DNA of 64,000 nucleotides from Candolleomyces eurysporus. Lineage: Eukaryota; Basidiomycota; Agaricomycetes; Agaricales; Psathyrellaceae. The stretch spans positions 6,696 through 70,695 of the forward strand of contig JANBPK010001064.1 of the NCBI GenBank assembly GCA_027579435.1, written 5' to 3'. Position numbers and translations under genes: made by a program. Shown here piece after piece: positions 58,097 through 64,000 of the stretch (positions within the stretch are counted from its first letter, which is position 1; each line of letters starts with the position of its first letter). The notes beneath the pieces are model-generated. The model saw nothing but the letters and a program-made list of their open reading frames with translations, did no database searches and was not told the DNA's origin.

Positions 58097-58759
58097 ATGG
58101 CCATCAAGCCCACTCCCCAGCTTATCCAGAACGCAGCGTTTGAGGATAGAGTCGCTGACCTCTACGGTGCCGCACGCTACTCGCCCATCGTCAGCTGTAG
58201 TCGTCATGAAAACATCAACCAGCAGGTGCACTTGCTTCATTGAATATGTTGCAATGAATCAAACTCTGACTGCTTACTTTTAAAGTTCACTTTTGAGGCG
58301 GTGAGCGTTGCTGGACCCCAGTACAAAATATCGACTCTCGCAGCCGGTAGAGTCGTCATCTACTGCAGCAACGAGAATCCCCGAGGAGGCGACTGGGTTG
58401 GTACTTCGACCATCCCTTCGGTCTATACCGTTCGTACTGTGGGCGAATTCCACACGTAAGTCACACCGTATTGCTATCCATAACTGGAGCACTCATCATA
58501 GCATGACCGACGGTTGTCTCTCTCCGTGACGATCAGTATTAGCCTGCGATCCAGCGAAAGAGATGATTTTCCTTCCACTGAGCTGTACTGGACTCTGACC
58601 AATGACAGCCCTTCAACAACGGTGCGTGGCGGTTAACATTGTCGAGACTGAGTCACCTCTGAATGAAAGCATACACCCTAGATTACGCTTCAGCCTGCGA
58701 ACGGAAGTAACAACCAGATTTGGTCTTTCGAGAATTTGCTTCTGCCACCAGCCTGCTAA
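58097..58759 (+). CDS. Ricin B-like (beta-trefoil) lectin-type protein, diverged copy 3
   Basis: Distant paralogue of the genes at 4612 and 10550; about 149 residues and no signal peptide. Exon 1 (MAIKPTPQLIQNAAF to ENINQQ, ending before the donor at 58226) joins exon 2 (FTFEAVSVAGPQYKISTLAAG, NPRGGDWVGTSTIPSVYTV). Exon 3 follows (ISLRSSERDDFPSTELYWTLTND), and the last exon carries TLQPANGSNNQIWSFENL. The intron after exon 1 and the phase-2 intron before the ISL/ISI segment match the other two genes. The intron that splits the central region in copies 1 and 2 is absent here, so their exon 2 and exon 3 equivalents are fused. QxW-like NQIW is present at the C-terminus. The promoter has an unusual palindrome. 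Confidence 0.7.
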
Positions 58760-60446
58760 ATGAGTAAGCTCCACCTCCTACAGATAGCGTGGCCCGTTCA
58801 ATTTTGCTGAGAGCATGATGTGGCTCGGGTTGTTCTTGTGGTGCTCGTCATGCGTAAATGTTGGAACAAATGAGAATAACAATGATATGCATGTATTCAT
58901 CTACGTTTCAAGGGAAAGATTCGGGGATAGATATCAAGGTTATGTTTGGCTATTGTTAATGGTGTATTACTCCCCACAGATGCCAATGTTCGTTTCACGA
59001 GTATCTCAAGATCTAGTCACATCTAGATAGAGTTCAGCTTCCCGCGAGAGTGGCGACTAATGTAGGAAAATGTGGCCTCATGATCAGAGAGAATAGAATG
59101 GTTTGCATCTGTCAGACATCGAAGCCCGGCCTTTGCCGACCCATACCTCCTGCTGGGTCCAAACCTGGCGCTTATTGGCGTCCTCATCGTCATCGTCTTT
59201 GAACCCGTTAGACACGAAAAACTCTCAGCTACTCTCGGTGGTAGTGACTGGAAGCTTCGTGGGGAGGAAGGTTTGAAAGATGCAGGTTACTATTTTTTGC
59301 GAGGCTGTGCGTGCTTTAGTTACTCCGTTCGGTCTTGCAAGATAGAAGCATTATCAGCTACTTTGCCGTGATGTGTCCTCAGCCCTATGCACCCGATTGC
59401 CGTTTACATTCATCAATTTCAGTGAGTGTTATCGATTATGGACTTGCCACATCCATGCGTATCCTTCCAATTTCAGCAAGTGATCCGAATCGTTTGAGTG
59501 ACCGTTCAGGGCAGTGTAAACACCTGCGCAGGGAGCTATAAGAGACTTAGCCAGGTCATGACTAACGGCTGGAGGCACTAACACACAGAAGACATGGATC
59601 ATCGAGCGCCAATTAAATAGTGGGCAGGGTCCAAAGTTCTATCGAGGCTGAGGACTTGGGAGAGTCACGAAGGCCCACATTGAGTGTTTGGATGCGTCGA
59701 TGGGACATAGACCACATTACTGAGTGATGTCAGCTCAGCCCGAGTTGGTTAGCTCAGTAAGAAATGAAAGAGGGCGACTCCAAAAACTCTCTTATCATGA
59801 ATCTTATTCTTACCGGCGAGTACCCATGACCTTCAAGGTCTTCTGACTCTGTTAACTCTGATCTTTTGACAAGGCTCTTGGCAAGCATAATTCAATCGAA
59901 CGACTGATTGCGTGCAAGGAAGGTGCGGCTTATACAACAGAAACTGAATGGCGTGAATCCAATGAATTGCCTGTTATCTGGCCACCCGACATGCTCATTG
60001 CGAGCGATTTCCGAAAATGCTCTTGTCAAGCATCATAGCGTTTCTTGAGCTCAATATGCGGCGTCTGGCAATAAACCGTTCAACGAGCTTCAATATAATC
60101 CGGTGAAATAGTGGCATCATAGCACCGGGAGCAAGAGGTTGACAGATGCGGCGTCGTCGACCCAGCAATCTGAACTTGTATTCCACAACTCATTTTTAAC
60201 TGAGTAGGAGTGGATATCGGCCATTCCTTGTGCCGTTCATATGGATATATATATATATAAATGAATACAACAACTGGGCATAACTCAATTGTCTTATCGA
60301 TAAAGATTCAAATCTTTCCTTTCCTTAGGAAGCTCATTCCAACGAATGGTTTGTAGAAATTCATATATAAACTTCTCATACTCCAACTATCACAGCTGCC
60401 CAGGCGATCTCGTTCCATCAAACAGTACTTACCGCTTAAAAACACC
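58760..60446. other. Intergenic, no supported gene
   Basis: No recognisable domain. A short (AT)n tract (GATATATATATATATAAATG, about 60244-60263) lies about 185 bp before the acetyltransferase gene and may serve as a TATA-rich promoter element or simply be a microsatellite. Confidence 0.45.
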
Positions 60447-61523
60447 ATGTCTCTCGCCTTCGCTGTTCGTCGCGTTACGGAAGTCACAGGTCCGTCTTCA
60501 TAAGAAACAGTCCAACCCCAGCCTAATATTAATGGCTCAACAGATGCTGAGTTGAAGTCTGCCGAAGCCGTCTTCGCTAGCGCCTTCAAAGGCGGTAAGT
60601 ACGAACCAATGCTCAACTTCCTACGCTTCAAGTTCACCATGTGGTCGTTGTTAAATCAAAATCTCTCTCCCGATGCAGATCTTTTCACGGATGTTGTCAC
60701 CGGAGGCGACCAGGCCCTCTATGGAGAGTTCCACGGGCTGACCGTCACCGCCTGTCTGCGAGGCGGTCAAGTCTATTTCGCGGAAAACGAGAACAGAGAG
60801 ATTATCGGTGTCGCCGTCTGGTTTGCCCCTGAGCAGGCGCATCCGTTGGATAGGTTCGTTCGCATTACTCATTATGCTACACTTCAAATCCAGCTGTTGA
60901 CCCTGGCTACTATGTCACATCGCGACACAAATTAGTGTCGAAGGGCCTATGGTTGACCTTGCCCCGTTCCTGCCAAAGCTTAGGCCTGAGGTTCAGGAGT
61001 GGTGGACTGATGTGGTAAGTCGTGTTACACCCATTTTAAATACGATGAAATTTGGCTTTATTCAACTCCGTACAGTATCTTCCTGACTGCGCCCGCCTAC
61101 TTGGCAACCAATTCGTTCCAGAGAAAAGACTCACAACGTGGCACTTGCAAGATCTCGCGACAGCGCCAGAGTACCAGCGGAAAGGGGTAGCTCGCGCTCT
61201 CATAGATACGGTCAAGAAGCAGGTGCGTTGTACGAAATCCGTTTGTAACTGCTCTCTTTTTAATTCAGTGCCCGATCTCAGGCCGCAGAGAACGGCAAAA
61301 CCCTTTCTTGCCTGCTCCCAACCAACGAATTGAGGGTAAGCCGAATGTTCCTCAATGTTTCAATTTACGTTTACTAACCGTTTGAACTTAGATCGATATC
61401 CTCAAGAAGTTGGGCTTTGAAGTCGGCGAAGACACCATCGCCTTCCATAGCGTTGAAGGAAGGAAGTTTGATCTCTCGGTAGGCCTCATGGAGCCCGCTG
61501 TTGAGCCGAAGGGATTGGATTAA
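60447..61523 (+). CDS. GNAT-family N-acetyltransferase
   Basis: Acetyl-CoA-dependent acyltransferase of the GNAT superfamily; substrate unknown. Exons join in frame from MSLAFAVRRVTEVT (60447) through DAELKSAEAVFASAFKG, then DLFTDVVTGGDQALYGEF, GGQVYFAENENREIIGVAVWFAPE and SVEGPMVDLAPFLPKLRPEVQEWWTDV. Next are YLPDCARLLGNQFVPEKRLTTWHLQDL with motif A (ATAPEYQRKGVARALIDTV, acetyl-CoA pyrophosphate loop QRKGVA), AAENGKTLSCLLPTNELR, and IDILKKLGFEVGEDTIAFHS, ending KGLD at 61523. About 220 residues, eight short exons, no signal or membrane segment. The architecture resembles fungal GNATs that acetylate small molecules or protein N-termini, but nothing in the sequence picks one. Confidence 0.83.
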
Positions 61524-62500
61524 GATGATAATTACGAACCGAAGATCTGAATCTAGTAGTGCAGTTGTATCACCACCCAATGTATCGATATCATGTTGAC
61601 TAAGACAAGGGCATCCTATGTTCGTATCGATCGCTTCGTTAAACCGTTTTCCAATCATTGCATCGGAGAATTAATTGTCCTTGAACTTTGCATATATCAG
61701 ATTTTCGACGTGTGCAGAATCTCGGAGTCAAGGACGGAAGGCGTGGAACGCGCATAGCACGAAAACGGTAACCAATCTCGAGATAGGCTCACACCGTGAT
61801 GGGCCCCCGAGGTAATCGCCTCTCCGTAACCGGAGCCTTTGTTGACAGGGATAGGGTGTCGATAACGTCGAGCGTCCTTACCAAGGCTCTGCGCTCACAT
61901 TTGCGCTCCAGAGTCCTTTCAAGTACGCGTTGACGCGACTAGGAGGGATTGTTTGTGTTTGTTAGAATCTGAAGTTCAGCTGTGCAAACTGGCTCGCAGC
62001 TTCACCACTAGCTTTTGTTTCACCGACTTCCAGCCCATTCGACAGTGGAGCGCTCGTTCTTCATATGAGCTTTCACTACAACCTGAGCCACAGAGGGTCT
62101 CACTTTGCACTCACGGTTCGTTTCTAAGCTAAGTAAAAGCGATCGCGGTCCAACTGCCAAAGCGCGACTCGAGGCTCGCTCCAGCATCTACCGACAACTC
62201 TTTTCACCGCGCAATCGTTGTCTATGTGAGCTCTGGACCGCTGAATGCTGTGGGCCTCAACGCTCTTCCAGTCCAAGGTCTCCCGTTCTTCCCTCAACAC
62301 GCCCACCATCACGCAACGCTCACCGTACCAATGGTTAATCTTTTTCCGGAGGGTTCAATCGTGTTGGTGACTCTGAGAGTGGTCTGGTGAATGTGGACTC
62401 TGTGTTCTGCGTCTGTAGTCAGTTTAAGATGATAGCTGACGTACGTCGTCTCTGATACTTCTCCGTTACTCACTAACCGATCGGTGCACCGTAGCTTGCT
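61524..62500. other. Intergenic, no supported gene
   Basis: Nothing recognised; open frames at 62105-62340 overlap on opposite strands and have no features. Confidence 0.45.
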
Positions 62501-63660
62501 GCAACTCATTGAAGCTGGGAAGCTCTCGCCGTATCCAAATATCTCCCCGAATTCGTGAAAACTCATCATGGCCAAGCACCTTCCCACTCCATGTATATGG
62601 CGATGTGGGTTTACTCCTCGTCATTCAGGCTTTAGGTTGGCCTCTCCTCTGTTTGGAATGGACACGGCTCCCTCAACGGAAGTACACCTCGTGGAGAATC
62701 TTGATGGTATACTGCGCAACTCTCGGGTGGGCACTGTGATGTATTTTTCCGGAAACCAAACCGACACTCAAAGCGGCAACATTCATAAGCCTACCTTGCG
62801 GATAAAGCAAAGTATTCGGGCCGAATGGCGGATTGTGCGCTTGAACAAGCGCCTATGACGATTGACCCTTTACCGTACCTCGGCGTTATATCGAACATTC
62901 CTCCTTTGTCTTGCTCATATGGTCCCTATAGCCGCAGAGCTAGACAAGCCCACCAGTCCAAATTCCATCGAGATGGCTTGAAAGTACCTCTTCCCATCCG
63001 ATCCCGTGAGTATCATCATTCGCGTTTCTATCGTCATCTTTACTCAATCCTATCCCTTTCTAAGTCTTGCGCATTCGTCAAGTATGTTCCCGATGGTGAG
63101 GTCATCTCCGAAGGCCACCCACTGCTCGAGTAATATGGTAAGTTGACTCGGAAAGCGATAATTCTCTGACCTTGTACAGACCATGTTGGCCCTAGGTCCC
63201 GAGCCAATCCAATCAAGCCAAATCTACTCGCTCGCCGCCTGAAGCGAAACTGCGCCACCTCGGCCCTCATACAGGTCATGAACTCACCGGTATTCAACTG
63301 TCGAGGCTATCAAAGAACGCCTGGACGAACAGGCTCTGTTCGTCGCAGAGAGGGTGATCTCTTCAGGGACCAAGACTTGAAGGATATCTCACCGGATAGG
63401 AAGGTGGCCTTTACCAAGTACGTAGAATGATCGCCTTCATCTGTTAGAGCCAGCGTGGACCGAGCGATATCGCCTGATACATCCGGTTTCATCAACGTCC
63501 GCAGTCTTATCTGTTCCTACATGCCCGGCCTTCAGCCTCTCGCGACAAAAGCACTCAGGGTACCGCAACCTCCCTAACACGGGACAAGCAATCACCTCGA
63601 CTGGCACCCCAACGGAACGCACCCGGTGTTTTACTTTTTTTCTCGATCTTTTGAATGTAT
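62500..63660 (+). pseudogene. Decayed copy of the TauD-type dioxygenase gene with its promoter region
   Basis: Collinear with 35250-36480. The upstream block (GCTTTAGGTTGGCC, AACTCTCGGGTGGGC, CCGACACTCAAAGCG) is followed by the start region (ATGGTCCCTATAGCCGCAGAG at 62919), the first two introns with GT...AG ends, FVKYVPDGEVISEGHPLLE, DHVGPRSRANP-like codons and LFRDQDLKDIS. Exon 1 contains a TGA, the second exon ends in TAA (CTCGAGTAATATG), and later indels shift the frame. The HxD iron motif becomes His-x-Asn-like (TGGCACCCCAAC). Similarity ends near 63650, so the C-terminal half with the distal His is absent. Orientation matches the parent. Confidence 0.82.
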
Positions 63661-64000
63661 TATCTACCGTACGTACCGCATAACTCCTCCCAATATGTCT
63701 TGACCCCGACCTATGTTCGAATGCGATACCGTACTGGAACGACGAGCCCTGAAGACCGGAAAGAGTTGGCAAGGTTATGCTTGATACCTAAGGCGGGGGC
63801 AAAGTTCCATTAACGATCCTTCAACGCCCACATCTTTCCTTCGACCTTCCACTCAACCTTTGTGGAGTCAGCATACACCAACGACTCTCACTCGGAATCG
63901 AACCGAGAAGTTGAAACTTGATCAGCTCACATTGCTCCGAGTCGGAGGCGTCCCGCAACATCAGTGTTGCCTTGAAGCCCAGCCATGATCAACAGCTTGG
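63661..64000. other. Right end, no supported gene
   Basis: On the minus strand 63898-63918 holds a perfect B-box-like sequence (GGTTCGATTCC) in a 5-bp stem, but no 7-bp acceptor stem or D-arm fits, so no tRNA is called. No coding feature is recognised. Confidence 0.4.

Noticed and set aside
60244..60263. (AT)n tract as a regulatory element
   Set aside because: A short simple repeat of a kind common in intergenic DNA. Only its position before the acetyltransferase gene speaks for it.
63880..63965. tRNA-like sequence on the minus strand (perfect B box)
   Set aside because: A 6-bp CGACTC/GAGTCG pairing encloses only about 63 nt, with no D-arm or plausible anticodon arm. Too short for a nuclear tRNA.
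1..64000. Transposase, reverse transcriptase, CRISPR array, rRNA
   Set aside because: Looked for and not found. Repeats in the window are copies of local genes and their flanks, without element-encoded proteins.

Overview
The window is nuclear DNA of a filamentous basidiomycete, most likely an Agaricomycete. Nearly every gene is split by short introns (about 50-70 nt) with GT...AG ends, and the protein families are typical of that group: DUF6533- and DUF6534-type membrane proteins, ricin B-like lectin proteins, GH11 xylanases, fungal NACHT (STAND) proteins and expanded G-alpha-like proteins. Order or genus cannot be fixed from the sequence. The first 6 kb is rich in N. Further on, isolated Ns sit mostly beside homopolymers, and three of them break the frame of conserved genes, so they look like assembly artefacts.

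Layout. 0-11.3 kb: a Bet1/Sft1-type SNARE (-), a ricin B-like lectin gene (+), a DUF6533 membrane protein (+) and a second lectin gene (+) made by duplication of the first together with part of its upstream region. 13.3-16.1 kb: two secreted GH11 xylanase genes in convergent orientation, each with a TATA box about 50 bp before the ATG. 16.5-17.6 kb: a decayed partial copy of EXO70. 18.3-22.4 kb: a large NACHT-helical repeat STAND gene (-), divergent from the intact EXO70 at 23.3-26.0 kb. 26.4-34.9 kb: four multi-pass membrane protein genes on the minus strand, one of a basidiomycete 7TM family and three tandem DUF6534 paralogues. 35.6-37.2 kb: a TauD/JLP1-like 2-oxoglutarate dioxygenase. 38.4-50.0 kb: a tandem array of G-alpha-like genes (three nearly full-length copies, two broken copies, one relic). 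One broken copy carries an inverted piece of the neighbouring NACHT gene. 50.2-52.5 kb: that NACHT gene (-), divergent from the tRNA ligase TRL1 (53.3-56.6 kb). 58.1-58.8 kb: a third ricin B-like gene. 60.4-61.5 kb: a GNAT acetyltransferase. 62.6-63.65 kb: a decayed copy of the dioxygenase gene with its promoter region.

Two themes stand out. First, conserved housekeeping genes (SNARE, EXO70, TRL1, GNAT) are interleaved with accessory families that are duplicating and decaying locally: lectin, DUF6534, G-alpha-like, NACHT, and partial copies of EXO70 and TauD. Second, a run of receptor-like 7TM genes lies next to an array of G-alpha-like genes whose GTP-binding motifs are eroded (NKxD and DVGGQR changed, Mg-binding Ser lost in two copies), flanked by STAND genes. 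Whether these form a functional signalling or recognition locus is inference. The sequence directly shows the tandem duplication, the motif loss and a conserved 6-nt microexon in the three long G-alpha-like copies.
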